In this document: in pieces, positions 1 to 12,516 of the stretch | How the letters are laid out: the number at the start of each line of letters is the position of its first letter | How positions within the stretch are numbered: the stretch's first letter is position 1 | DNA from: Yponomeuta sedellus | Taxonomy: Eukaryota; Arthropoda; Insecta; Lepidoptera; Yponomeutidae | Length of the DNA: 64,000 bases | Direction of reading: 5' to 3' | Assembly (NCBI GenBank): GCA_934045075.1 | Contig: OW203725.1 | Span: 124,001-188,000, forward strand | Translations under genes and position numbers: made by a program | Notes under the pieces: generated by a model | Database searches by the model: none | The model's input: only the letters and a program-made list of their open reading frames with translations | Told to the model about the DNA's origin: nothing

Positions 1-204
1 AATAAAGCTCAAATAAATTAATCAATCAAAGAACATCTACTTTCTTTTGAGAATGGATATTAACCTATCTAAGCTAGTGTTGGGGTTGAATGATTTAAAC
101 AAAAGAAAAAGAACTCGAATGATTCCCTTCATATCCCTTTTAATATCTAGATCACCTAAACGTAATCTCATATGATAATCAATCATAAACTCAATGTCTT
201 TAAA

Positions 205-375
205 AGAACGTGAGAGTAGGTGTACCACATGGTCTCATTCCGTTCCGCGTTAGTAACCGGCGGCGCCGTCTGCCGAGACACGTACCTACAGTTAGGCGAG
301 TGACGCACGTATTTGGTAGGTGTAGTGCGGAGATCGGACGGTACGCGGGTTCGATTCCGTTCAACTTTTTTAAAA
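205..375 (+). repeat. Possible tRNA-derived SINE head
   Basis: A perfect Pol III B-box (GGTTCGATTCC) sits at 348-358 and is followed at once by a run of T at 366-371 that would terminate Pol III. No clean A-box or cloverleaf could be read upstream, so this is a decayed tRNA-like SINE head or a chance B-box rather than a tRNA gene. Confidence 0.3.
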
Positions 376-420
376 CAACCATGCACGTCGCTTGGGACAG
401 TATGGGACTAATGTTGTAAT

Positions 421-3200
421 GTATGTTTCTGTTGTATAACAGTTATTATTCTTAACATAATTTGTCCAAGGTAGTAATTTCTATTTTGATTGTTTATTGG
501 TTTTCTTTCATAGCTCTATACCTTCGATAGTCTTGTCACGTTATTTATTTCAATAAAATCAAAATTTCAAAGTATATTAACTTAATACCATAATATTTTG
601 CGAATGGTGTAATTATTTATAATTGTTGCTAGAGGGATAGCTAAAGTTGTTACTCGTAAATAGGAATGAAACATGACACGTAATATATTTAGTCACGAAC
701 TGCTAAGAGCTATTTATTCAATGTTCGGGAAAGGAATTGAATCATTCATCACTTTTGAAATGTAGCATTTAGGGCATCCCTAATAATTAAATATTGTTGA
801 ACGCAGCTTCTTCTCGTATTCATACAGGGTTGCGTGTGTGAGTTTAGAGTATTGCTGTATTGGTGGGTTGTAGTTCTGCGGATAGCCGATTCCGGTTTGG
901 GCGCCACTAGTTGCCGCGGCGCCTACTAAAATGATTATAACGTTTCAATTCGCAATTGTAGCCTAAGTAGAGTATTTCTAGGTAAATCTGTACTAAATTG
1001 AAAGGATGTTTTAACACAAACATTACGCTAAACCTTTATATTAACAGAAGTTAGTTAGTTGTCCGTAAGCATTGTGCTACAGGTCAGTGGTGTATTGGAA
1101 TAAATTGTTAAGAAGAAATTATTGTAGACAAATCAATTAAACAGGAAATATCGAGATAAATAAATAGAAAATAAATAATGTATTACATTAAGACACAGGA
1201 AATTAATTTACAAAATATCAAAACATTAAAGTTCTGAAACGAGATGGAGGTGGATTTCGGCTGGCCAATCGGGTGTCATTAGGTTTCATGATGGGTTAGA
1301 CAAAGCGGAATTGGGAGTGGAGCCATTTTGGACGCGCGGGGTTGTTTCGCGAGGCTATAAAAAGGCCGAGGCGCCAACGGCGCGCACGCATTCTGGACCA
1401 GGAAATTCAATAGTACGTACACCTATTCCACTCGTAGGAAAATTCGCCATTTTGTGTGAATTTATTAGAACTGGGGAGTTTCGATTGCATTTAAATTCGG
1501 TAATAGGAAAGTGGCTTTGGATTTGTGACCTAGCATCATCTGTGGGCATTGCGTTCTAGTGTATCAGCCCTGGTGTGAAGTCTCAGGTTTAGAAGTACTT
1601 TCGGAGCTAGGGAATTAGATTTGAAAGTAAAAAGTGTAAATGTTAGGAACGGTTTTGGTGAGTATTCCGTACAATTAGCTAGAAGGTTTCCGCGTAAAAT
1701 ATGGTTTTCAGCATTTGTGATTAGTGTAGCTTCCGCGAAATAAATTGTGAACTAACCCTTTTTCTCCACAGTACAGCGTTTTTGGGGAAATAAATGTGTG
1801 CAAAACAACACTCTCGGTGGCAAGGGCATGTTAGGGATAGGCCGTGTGGCTAGCCTTTGTCGAATACCTACTCGACTCGATGTAGGCACACGAGGTTATC
1901 AATGACATGTCTGCGCCATAGCTTTCAGAGGTTTGCATCATATTTAATTCCGCATACAAACGTGTGAATTTAGAGCGAATTCACTTGGTAGCCTTATACA
2001 GTTGATTTGACAGACTAAATGAGGAATTCCAATATCTAGCTCTGCTTACTATGCTACGGTTGAATCTGAGTCTGCTTTGGTTGAAAGGTTTAAAGAATCC
2101 CTTCACCGGAGGTGTGCCCAATTTAATTTATTTGTAAAACAATTTTCCTATATAATTAGATGTCATAATTAATTACTTAATTGAGATAATTTCATATTAA
2201 TTATCTAGCTTGAAAATTGGGTTAAAATGCTTCTTGTGAATGTGGTGTTAGATCTCCTTCCACTAGCATTTGTGGTATAGCAATTTTCCCCCTGCTATTT
2301 CCCTGCGTGACAGACGATTCCAGCCCTCTGGCACTTTGCACCCATAACATATCTATGTATTATATTCCGTATATTCTTACCCTGTAAGTGGTACCGATCC
2401 CATAAACCACTTACGCATACACACCCTAGGCTACACACTCTGGCCGGCCAGAAAGTCTGAAAGCTAACTGCGTCAAGTCAGTCCTTAGCACGAGTTAGTG
2501 CATTAAAAAGAATTTAATGACTTGAAACAGTTAGGTTTTCCGGAGTTAGGGAGGATAGCGATAGGTAATAGCTGTGACTAGGGTAACACCATAGGCACTC
2601 ACACATACACACGATTAAATATAAATGGGGTTTGCTTTGCTGAAACAATTTGTTTGGTGGTTAAATTCATTAGCTTACTGGGCTGGGAATGTTAGGTAGG
2701 CTCCCCTTTTTCTTCCAGGGTATCCAGAGTTGAATGATGAGAGTAAGTATTTCCCCAGCTCCCCACATATGCGGTCATTATTCGTCTGTTAGGATCATTT
2801 TAAATTAACAAATAAGTGAATTGGTGTCTCCTCAATGTTTCCTATTGAAGCTATTAAATCAGGTAGATAAAAGCGTTACGTTTAATGTCTCGATTCATTC
2901 AGGGTAAGGTAGGTAAATCAGTCGCTAAACCCGTTAGAAAATTATAGCATTATAATTCTGGTTCAGTACCTACTACACGTATTGTTTACAACTTCTGTCA
3001 ATATTTAATGTTACTGATTGTTATCTTAACTCTAGGTGTGAGATTCTGTGCGTATTAACCTAACAGTGTCATTTCAATCGAACTAAGGAATAGGTTTAGA
3101 GCGATGCGGTACCTTTATAATAGCTGTCTAACTCGTGACCTTCGGGTCATTCAACTCTTGCGTTTATGTAGGTAGGTGCGTACTTTTCTCGACCGAAGTT
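421..3200. other. No gene seen; AT-rich non-coding DNA
   Basis: No reading frame here has recognisable protein similarity; the longest open stretches are under 90 codons. The base composition and frequent TAGGTA-type words are typical of lepidopteran intergenic or intronic DNA. The only features worth marking are the TATA-like promoter at 1356 and an intron-like pair of splice signals downstream of it (donor near 1650, acceptor near 1771). Confidence 0.6.
1356..1365 (+). promoter_or_regulatory. TATA-box-like promoter candidate
   Basis: TATAAAAAGG is followed within about 30 bases by a GC-rich stretch and a GCATTC initiator-like word near 1387-1392. A consensus-like donor (G|GTGAGT) lies near 1650, a pyrimidine-rich acceptor near 1771 and AATAAA near 1790. 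This resembles the promoter of an LTR or a non-coding transcript. No LTR borders were found, so the assignment is inference. Confidence 0.35.
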
Positions 3201-3210
3201 ATGTAGGTAT

Positions 3211-3430
3211 GTTACGTTTGTAATAGATCATATAGGTACTTACTACTGAATGGGAACACAGGCGGCATATACGCAATATAGGGTGTCCAATATATAGGGT
3301 GGTAAATTACGGTTTATATTATGTTACGTTTGTTAGTAGATTATAATTATACTGTATAGGAACGCATAGTCCGAATATAGTCGCGATATAGGGTGTCCAA
3401 TATATAGGGTTATCAAATTACGGATTATGA
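3211..3430. repeat. Two-copy tandem repeat, period about 112 bp
   Basis: The word GTTACGTTTGT recurs at 3211 and 3323, and each copy ends with the same block (ATAGGGTGTCCAATATATAG) and AAATTACGG. The copies differ by scattered substitutions and small indels, so the duplication is not recent. Confidence 0.75.
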
Positions 3431-3539
3431 TAGGCAATGAAAGGACGTTATGGGACGTTAGTGAGTAGTTAGAAGCCACTATAGGCTTTTTAATAGTAAG
3501 GCTTATTTTTGTAGTAGGTATATTGGCTTAATTCTTGGC

Positions 3540-4248
3540 ATTATTTCATGGTTGCGTGGGTTCGGCTGAGATGTTTCAGTTTGGTCAGCTTCGATGAAGT
3601 TGTTCCAAAGTACTTTGTGCATTGGTCTACCTACCTCACTCACACTCTTCTGCCAATGCATTGTACTACTGAACATCCCTTTGCCGTTTCTTACGTTAAT
3701 TGTGTGTAATGACCTGGGTCTTAAGACTTTTATACCTAATTATGCTTATTGTGCGTTTATTATATTTATTTCCTTCTGATGACTTGTGCTTTAGTATCAT
3801 TCATAGTTGCGTTGGTTTGGCCAGATTGTTTCAGTGTTGGTAGGCTTCGATGAAGTCTTTCCCAACGTACTTTGTGCATTTGGTTACCTACCTCTCTCTC
3901 TCACTCTTCTGCCAATGCATTGTACTGCTGGACGTCTCTTTGCCAATTCCTGCGTTAATTGTGTGTGATACTTAAGGCATATACGTAGTTAGGTTATTAT
4001 ATTTATTTTGGGAATATGTACAGATTTTATCGTTAGTATTTTCTTTAGTTGATTGATTTTTCCTATAGTGGCATTTCATGGTTGCGTGAGTTTGGCCAGA
4101 TTGTTTCAGTGTTGGTAAGCTTCTGTGAAGTCTTTTCCAACGTACTTTGTGCATTTGGTTACCTACCTACCTCTCTCACTTTCGTCGACTGCCAATGCAT
4201 TGTACTGCTGAACGTCGCTTTGCCAATTCTCGCGTAATTATGTATGTC
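3540..4248. repeat. Three-copy tandem repeat, period about 255-275 bp
   Basis: Three copies start near 3547, 3802 and 4077. Shared blocks in order are a CAT(G/A)GTTGCGT start, GTTTCAGT, TACTTTGTGCATT, ACCTACCTC, and TGCCAATGCATTGTACT. The spacers between shared blocks vary. Open frames across the unit are short and differ between copies, so this is a non-coding satellite-like duplication. Confidence 0.85.
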
Positions 4249-5235
4249 TACTTGAGGAATAGACTCGGGATAATGAATCACTGTACCTATTCTTATTTCT
4301 AGTCTGTCATAGTTTATTATTTATAAGTATATATTAACAGTATAACGTAGTGGTGGCCATACCCCATCCAGGGCGGATATAATTAGCACTATCGACTAGT
4401 AGATAACCGAGTATTGTACTCATCTCATATTAATCCATTCTTATCTACATAGTCGGCTAATAATGTCTGTCTTAACCGGCCTTTTTGGTAGGGGACGTTA
4501 TACTATAACACTCACGTGTTTGCTGTATGACATTTGGTTTATTTGGTACTTTTATATTTTATTTATTTAGAAGTAGTTTTGTAAGAGTTACATATTTCAT
4601 CTTAGTTTTATTTCTTTTAACTTAATGTCAGCTTAACTTGTTACCTATTTATTTTATTCTAAATCATATCTTGCTTTCGCTTATTTCATTCGCTTGATTG
4701 CTGTTTTCATTTATATTTATTTGCTTGAAGCTAACCTTTGGTGTCTGTTCATTCCTTTAAATTCTGCTTATGTATTTAAACGGATCTCTAACACACTCTC
4801 ATTACTCAATCTCATATCCTAAAAGAGCTTAGGTTACTAATACGTTCACAACGAAGGGTTCTCATTAGACTAGACGATCACAGTTGGCCATTAGAGTGTT
4901 TTGCATCATAGCTTCTTTTAGCAGGTTAATTATTATTGCACGTATTTTCTTCTTAAGTGGGTTAAAGTATTTTTTACGTGGGGTGGGGTGTTACACCATG
5001 TACTTCATAATCTGGTTATTGCTTTTCAAGGCTTTATTGATGCGTTTAATAAGTATGTCTTTTTGTACGAATGTACTGTTTTATTTTGTTGGAACCTTAA
5101 AGTGGCACTTTGGGTTGGGGATTCAGTTTGTGAGGAAAGACAACTAGTGCTATTGTTGCTTATAAAGTCATTGTACAGACATGATATATTTTCACTTTCT
5201 CTGTCGAGGATTTGTTGATGTAGCACACTGAGTTC

Positions 5236-5556
5236 TTAATGCGCTTCAGAAAGCTGATATTCCAGTAGCTTTATGCGCTGAAGGGCTACTTCGTTGGTAT
5301 CACGGCACTGATCATATTTATAAAAATTTTTTTGGAGTTCATCTCGCTGTCCACAGAGTTCCTCGCAGATGATGTCTAGTTCAGCAAGATCATTTTTAAG
5401 TTTGGTGTTTTTGTCCACAATTATTTGAACCTCGAATTCACTCTCCTGCCGCTCCTCTAATAGCCGTTGGCATTGCTGTTTGGTTGCTTGAAGTTCCAGT
5501 AGCGCTGTCTGCAAGCGCTGCTCGTTATCGCTTGCGGTATTCTTGCGCGTCATCAT
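5236..5556 (-). pseudogene. Non-LTR retrotransposon ORF1 fragment (coiled coil)
   Basis: About 106 codons read from a methionine at 5556. The protein is almost wholly charged alpha-helix with heptad spacing (for example LKNDLAELDIICEELCGQRD) and resembles the coiled-coil segment of ORF1 proteins carried by lepidopteran CR1/Jockey-type LINEs. There is no RRM-like, PHD or CCHC part, so only a piece remains; it ends abruptly after LSEAH. It points away from the RT on the other strand at 5993, so the two are separate insertions or an inverted remnant. The family link is from pattern memory, not a search. Confidence 0.5.
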
Positions 5557-5992
5557 TGTGTTGTAGGTAGTAGGACTACTGAAATGCAACCAGGGCGAAA
5601 ACGTTATTTCTACAGGAAAAAGCAGCAAATGCAAAGATAAAGATATATTTATTAGCTTAAACACGTATCAATAATATTACAATAACATGCATTATCAAGG
5701 TCTTAAATTATAACATTGTCGTCATATATATTTTGGTCCAACATGTTTTGCCGAGAGTAGCGTGCAAAAGGAGAGGCTCGCCATCAACATCAAGTCATAA
5801 AAAGTATGTCGAAATACAATGTCGGATTAAAATTTGTCATTTAGAAATTCATTGAGATTATAATAACATTTGTCAATTAACATTTTTTTTAACCTTATCT
5901 TAATTAAATTAGTATCTAATTGTTTATAACTTGATGGTATTTTATTATATAAAACCTCAACCCAATAATCCCCCAAAACAAATATATACACG

Positions 5993-8937
5993 ATGGATCA
6001 TAATAATATAGAACAAGTAGTAAACGATATAGATAGTAGCGTTAAAGTGGACGATTCTTATCTCATAGGCGAAGCCGAAGATTGTTGCAGGTTTGTGTGT
6101 GATCCTTCCAATAAACTTAACATAATAGTACAAAATATTAGAAGTATTGATCGTAATCTTAATGACTTTTTCGTACTAATTTCTAGATTGAACATTAATC
6201 TTGACATTATTGTATTGACGGAGTGCTGGTTGGAGCACTTACCTCATTTACCTACTATTCCAAATTTCCATAGTTATGCTACACAGAGGCATACTAATCA
6301 AAATAGTGGAGTTGTGGTTTATGTCCGTAACACAGTAGAAGCTAATGTTGAAGAACCTGGAGTAGATGATGCCGACTGTTTGGTTGTTAAAATTGGAACT
6401 AGTCATGCCATTGTTTGTGTTTATAGGTCACCATCCGTCTATAACATTGACAGATTCCAAACATCCTTAGCTAATGTAGTGAACGATCTTAAAAATACTT
6501 CACAGTTACTAGTTCTTGGGGATCTAAACATTGACATTAAAGACGAAAATACTGATCAGAGATCATATGACTTCCTCAATTTATTGGCCATGCACGGCTT
6601 ACTACCAGGACATCAATTCCCCACTCGTGGTCGTAACTGTATAGATCACTGCTTCTCAAGAGTCGGACATAGAACAACAACTATAGCCTGTCAAAACTCT
6701 GTTACGGATCATAGCTGCATGGTCGTATCTTCCGTAAACAAAGCTAATAAACAGCTAAAACCAAAACTCACCATGAAAAAGATAGATTTCCCTAATGCGA
6801 TTCTTGATCTCCAGAATATTAATTGGGAAGAACTTGTATCTACTGACGATCCCAACGTGGCAACTGAGATTTTTCTTGACCTAGTCGCATCTATCGTCGA
6901 TAAACACACTCATTCCTATCAAATGCCGAGAAAAAAGGTCAACATTAAGCCATGGATAACACCTGGCTTAATCCGTTGCATGCGTTGGAGAGATCGTCTA
7001 CACCTTAAACTCAAAAAACACCCTAAGGATAACACTCTACATATTAAATACAAAAGATATCGCAATTTTTGCACAAATTTATTACATAATTTAAAAAAGA
7101 GCTATGAGAGGTCTGAATTGAAAAAACACCATAGGGATATGAAAAACACTTGGAGAATCATAAAACAAATCTGTAATATAAATAACAATCGTAAATCTTC
7201 CGAAATGCTACTCAAACTAAAACAATCGCACCAAGCATCTGTTGACCATATAAATGATCGCTTTGTCAATGTGAGACACAACATGGCTAGAAAGACCTTA
7301 TCAGCTATGAATACAACAGAGGCAGATCTGGCATCAAAAATAGGTCTATCAAATGATGTCCCTTTTTCCTTCTCACTTTTGCCTACTGATGAGATGGAGA
7401 TTAGGAAAACGATCATGTCCTTGAAGTCTACGTCATCTACCGGTAAAGATGGTATATCATCAATATTTCTCAAACAGACGATACAATATGTCACAAAGCC
7501 TATAGCTCATATTTCCAACTTATGCTTATCAAGCGGCGTCTTCCCTACCATCCTAAAAGAAGCAATTGTGATACCTGTTCATAAGGCTGGGGATAGAGAC
7601 AATATTGATAACTATAGGCCTATCTCACTTCTCCCTGTCTTGGCCAAAATCCTGGAAAAACTTATTAACGCTAGGCTAAGGAACTATTTAGAATCTCATG
7701 GGCTTCTCTCCCCAAATCAGTTCGGTTTTAGGCATACCAAATCCACAACAGACGCTATTGAATCCCTAGTCTCACATGTAGTCGGGAAACTTGATGGAAA
7801 CAGAAAATGCTTGGGTATATTCCTCGATTTGGCCAAGGCATTCGATACTGTCTCTATCCCCATACTGTTGAGAAAATTGGAGTGCCTCGGAGTTCGTGGT
7901 GTTCCGCATAAACTTTTGACTGACTACCTTAGTAATAGGTCTCAATGTGTGAAAGTCGGAGGTATACTTAGTCGTGGGGCTGATATAGGTTTTGGAGTGC
8001 CACAAGACTCGGTTTTGGGTCCAACTTTATTCCTTGTGTATTTAAATGACCTATGTAATAAGCAACTGACAAGTGCTAAAATCATTTCATTTGCAGATGA
8101 CACGGTAATTATATTTGATGGGTCCTCCTGGAAAGAAGTAAAGAAAATAGCTGAAGCTGGTTTTCGTGATATCCTCCAATGGCTTGATTATAATATTCTG
8201 ACACTAAATTTTTCAAAAACTAAATATATTTCATTTTCTATAAAAAACAACACTCAGCCTCCGACTGACTTTCACATCAAAGCTCATACATGTCAAGATC
8301 CTTCTGTCTGCTCATGTCTTGAATTGACGCATACATCCTCGATAAAGTACTTGGGAGTAACTGTCGATAGAAATATAAAATGGAGTGAACATATAGACAA
8401 CCTGAGCAAGTTAGAAAATTAATGTGCATCTTCAAAAAACTCAGACACATTGATGAAAAAGGCACCGTAATGATGACCTACCTCGCACTCTGTCAATCAA
8501 TAATAGCTTATGGTATTGTATCGTGGGGTGGTGCTAATAAAACGGTGCTACTGAAAATTGAGAGAGCTCAAAGAGCGGTTCTAAAAGTAGCTCTTTTTAA
8601 AAACTTTCGTTACCCGACAGTAACTCTGTACGAAGAAGCTGATGTTCTAACTGTGCGGCAATTATTTATCAAGCGCTTACTATTAAGGCAGCATCTAGTA
8701 CCTAAATTGGATGTCAGCTCTCTCAGAAACAAGTATAAAGTGTACCTTTCCACTAAATGTAGAACAAAGTTTGCTCACTCTTTCGCAACCTTCTTAGGAC
8801 CTTACTTATACAACAAAATTAATCGGGGCACTTCCCTCAGCATGTGTACTAGATTTCACTTCAAAAAAGTTCTTGAATCTTATTTAAAGAAGCTGGATTA
8901 TGCCGAAACTGAAAAATTATTCACAATTATTTCTTAG
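5993..8937 (+). pseudogene. Non-LTR retrotransposon ORF2 (endonuclease + RT), one frameshift
   Basis: An 809-codon frame from the ATG at 5993 carries an APE-type endonuclease (NIRSIDRN, LTECWLE, LGDLNIDI, VTDHS) and then a reverse transcriptase (DNYRPISLLPV, QFGFR, FLDLAKAFDTV, the catalytic FADD in ISFADDTVII). It stops near 8422 just after the thumb region; the C-terminal connection (YGIVSWGGANKT onward) continues in another frame from 8422 to 8937, so one frameshift breaks the protein. The conserved PQG of the RT reads PQD (GVPQDSVLGP), which would also be expected to weaken activity. Motif spelling and the lack of RNase H fit the CR1/Jockey group. About 190 bases of AT-rich 3' UTR follow, with a T-poor, A-rich tail near 9078-9125. 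Confidence 0.85.
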
Positions 8938-9129
8938 AAATTAACTTACCTAACTTATCCATCAGAAATCAAAAATGTATTTCGACGTATAGAATTTTAC
9001 ATTTCGGTTGTAGAATATCATCATTGAACAATATTCATACTAGCCGCTGTCTTAGGGTCTAGTTATAATAATAATTAAAAAAAAAACGACTGCGAAAGAA
9101 AAATAATAAAATATATATATAAATATAGA

Positions 9130-9738
9130 ATAATAATAACTCCACCTACGTCCTCAAGGCAAACATAACAAGTTAATTAGCCGGTCAAACAAAGTAGATC
9201 TCACCTCGATAGCAAGGCGCGTTGTAGTAGTGCACCGTAAATAACTAAACAGATCCAAAGTTTTTGTAGTATAACCTAAGCCGTCCAACTTACCTGACCC
9301 GTACTTAACATTCACAAACACTCAAAAATGAACTTTAAGTATGTGCATTAAGGGTTCTGATGACTTTTTTATTGCGCTTCGGTTAAGGAAACACTAATAG
9401 CCAATGAATGTTAGAGTGGCATTAGTGCGATCATATTATTCTTGCGATGTTATTTTGTAAACTACCTTCCCTATTGTTGACTTGAGTTATTGTTCGAGAT
9501 AATGCCAACTGAGTTGGGTCTTGATCTTAAATTGTTCTCTGCCTCATTAAACTTAACTTATTTTGGGTAATGGATAAAAGTTTTTGATGTACTTAACCAC
9601 TGTAATAGTTATGTAAACAGACTTGGCCTCCGAAGGGTGGCGTCGAAAGCCATAGTACAGGTTTACCTAGTTTGGCTTTCGACGTGTCTTGTAAATACGC
9701 TATATACTAACAAGCTGATTATCTTAAGTGAGTACCTG
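9130..9738. other. No gene seen; short inverted repeat
   Basis: No coding signal. A short inverted pair (GTCGAAAGCCA / TGGCTTTCGAC) lies near 9642-9687 and may be the edge of a small repeat. Confidence 0.5.
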
Positions 9739-12078
9739 TTATAAAGCTGTTACAATAATTGTGTACTTGGAAGTCCGTTTTGAAATAAATTTCTTATTAT
9801 TCTTATTATATATTATAGGAGCCATGCATATAATGCTTTTGCCCAATAAAGCTGTCTTCGCCGGCTGTAAACGTAATTTACTTCCATCACGTCTGTTTCT
9901 GATTACCGTTGCAGACAGACGTGAAAACAGTTCAGGGTTACTTTTTACGAACACAGCTACTTCAAATATGTATAAAGCCGGAAGTGTTAGAATACGGTGT
10001 GTCACAAATAGATTCTGCAGGTGTCAATGGGTTTAATGTGAAACATTGAATGTATACAGCGTTTTTGCATTTTAAAAGCTATTTCTTTGTTTGTTGAGTT
10101 TCCCCAAAAGATGATGCCATAATTATCTAAATACAGATTCAGCGAGGCCATGATATGCTGCAAGTAATGTATCTGTACTAACTGATGAACTAAGTTTGAA
10201 AAGAATATAAGCAGAACTACTAACTTTTTTACTTAATTCATCGATATGGTGTTTCCAGTTCAATTGTCTATCAATAGTTAGGCTTAGGAAACGGGCAGTT
10301 TCCACTTCATATATAGTTACATTTTGATAACTTCATTAAATGTCAGAAGGATTTTTTGGTCTTTGATTAAAATGCATTATATTTGTTTTACTTAAATTAA
10401 TTTTTAATTTGGTATTGTCAAGCCACGGTATTATTGATGTCAAAGAATTGTTTACGTCAGATTCATAATGATTTATAGGTATGTTATATGTTTTTTTTAT
10501 TGTCACTGTACTATCATCAGCAAATAATGTCATTGGTTGAGAGGTTGCTTTTGGTAGATCATTTATATATATAATAAACAACAGAGGGCCTAATACGCTG
10601 CCTGTGGCACTCTGTATCTTAGATTACGGAATTCGGATCTGTACGTTACTTCTTTTTTTGTTTTGAGATCGATCTTTGATACTTCTGTTGATTGTTTCCG
10701 ATCAGAAAGGTAAGAAATCAATAGATCTAAAAAATTGCCCCTCATTCCATAAGCTTCGAGTTTACTGGCTAGAATTTTGTGGTCTACATAATCAAACACC
10801 TGTGTCATATCGCAGTATATGGCACACACAGGGGTTCTTTTGTCTACCGCACAGGTCACATTTTTTATAAATTCGTAAACAGCAAAATTCATTGTTTTGT
10901 TTTGTCGAAAGCCTTTCTGCTCATTACATAACATATTGTTACGGGCTAGGGTTCTGGATTTGGATGTAAAACGCCAATGACAGCTTCTTAGAATTTATTC
11001 ACGCAGGGTCTGGTCTGCAGGTCTTCACGACACGAAGTCCACACGTAGATTCCAATCGCAGTTTGCCAGTGGGCGTGTCCCTATGGCCAGTGGGCGTGGC
11101 CTCTGCAGCACTTCTGGACCTGGTCCTCACTCCAGAAGTATCCTCTCTCGGAGTCAGTGGCATCTCTAAATCCCCAATTCTGACACCAAATGTTACGGGC
11201 TAGGGCTCTGGATTTGGATGTAAAACGCCAATGACAACTTCTAAGGATTTATTCACGCAGGGTCTGGTCTGCAGGTCTTCATGACACGAAGTCCACACGT
11301 AGATTCCAATCGCAGGTCTAATCGAAGTCAAATAATATCGCTGAGGTCATAGGTTATCGCTCGTATCGCAGGTATGTTCGCTCGAAGTTCACTCTTCGCT
11401 ATTCCAAACGGAACTGACCGCGCGTCGCAGCGACCGCTATTTATATCCGCCGGCAAGGGTTCTAGAACATTCAAGTACGTACCTACACTCGGTGCACGCG
11501 GCAACGACTCTAGAACAAAGTCCATTTCAAAGAGATTTGAACCTTATACTAGTGGACATACGAGTCACTATTGCTTGCAGCGTTTTATTGTTTACAAAAA
11601 CGCAGCATGTGGCGACTATTCGATAGGCTTCCTATTACAATATTATTTATTTCAAAGTATTTATTAATTTCATTGTACAGGTATTTCTCTACTACTTTAG
11701 AGAAAATAGATATTAGTGCAATAGGTCGATAGAATTCCATCAGTTCTCGATTTTCTTTTTTAAATAAAGCTTTTACAACAGTAACTTTGAGGTCTTTTGG
11801 GAAAGTTCCATTTAATATACTTAAATTGATTATGTGACTTAGAGGATGGCATATGTATTTGTTTACAACTTTAATAATTTTAGTAATAATACCATCGAAA
11901 CCTACACTATTCGTATTTTTCAAATTATTTATAATTTTAAATATATGCCCGGGTGTGCTAGGAGGCATGAACATTTTTGTGGTTTAACAATACCTGATTT
12001 AATTTTTTTTACCAGCTTTTGGTACGGGTTTTATTTTGTCCTCAAAATATTATTAAACGCACAAGCAATTTCTTTCGG
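9739..12078 (-). pseudogene. Decayed non-LTR retrotransposon RT, split by an LTR insertion
   Basis: Read on the - strand the order is that of a LINE RT: fingers and motif 1-2 (NSVGFDGI, FYRPIALISIFSKVVEKY) at 11974-11640, then after an interruption EQKGFRQNKT and an F-D-x-V-D-H core at 10934-10590, the FADD palm ([10 protein letters not shown]) at 10581-10336, the thumb (LNWKHHIDELSKKV) at 10305-10123, and a C-terminal segment (RILTLPALYIFE) to 9739. Several frameshifts and stops separate these pieces. It belongs to the Jockey/CR1-type LINEs but is clearly dead. The break between 10936 and 11640 is filled by the LTR remnant described separately; the protein reads through when that insert is removed. 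Confidence 0.8.
10937..11639 (-). mobile_element. Rearranged LTR-retrotransposon remnant with ATAT target duplication
   Basis: The insert starts TGTTACGGGC, ends CCTATTACA and is flanked by ATAT at 10933-10936 and 11640-11643. Seen on the - strand it consists of one LTR (11639-11191), then a leader that begins TTTGGTGTCAGAATTGGGG (11190), then the terminal ~125 bases of a second LTR (to 10937). The two LTR ends are about 96% alike by eye over this stretch. TGGTGTCAGAA directly after the LTR is what a primer-binding site for a tRNA ending in TTCTGACACCA (tRNA-Leu-like) would look like. All coding sequence is gone. A 4-bp duplication fits the Gypsy group. Confidence 0.7.
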
Positions 12079-12516
12079 TTATACTATTTTTATTTTAATG
12101 CACTAACCCGTGCTAAGGTACAAATTTAAAAAGCTATTTAGAGGCTAAAAATTTCACCCATGCCGGGATTCAAACCCGCAACCTCTGGTTATCCGTGCCA
12201 GCGCTCTACCAATTGAGCCAATGGGCGACTCACGGCATCAGTGAAATTTCGAACCTCTTTACACTATTCTCTGTATTACGTACAGGCAGCGACATCTGAC
12301 TTAAGCAAATTGCATTACTTACAGCCCCGACTACCTACTTTGCAGGTAGGTTTAACATCGGAACGATATCACTGTACCCACATGATTATACTATTTTTAT
12401 TTTAATGCACTAACCCGTGCTAAGGAACAAATTTAAAAATCTATTTAGAGGCTAAAAATTTCACCCATGCCGGGATTCGAACCGGGAACGGATAGCCAGA
12501 GGTTGCGGGTCCTGGA
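12079..12516 (-). mobile_element. tRNA-derived SINE, full copy plus snap-back partial copy
   Basis: Positions 12385 back to 12079 form a complete SINE on the - strand: a 5' unique part, a tRNA-like section with A-box (GGCTCAATTGGTAGAGCG) and B-box (GGTTTGAATCC), then a tail block (TTAGCCTCTAAATAG) and an A-rich 3' end with AATAGTATAA. A second partial copy follows at 12386-12516 in the same orientation and turns back on itself after GATTCGAACC into ACGGATAGCCAGAGG. The tRNA-like part lacks a proper anticodon loop (no U33), so it is not a functional tRNA. Related copies are at 34313 and 36831. Confidence 0.8.

Noticed and set aside
12150..12235. Possible tRNA gene (- strand)
   Set aside because: A- and B-boxes are present but the anticodon loop is not tRNA-like and the block is embedded in a repeated SINE.
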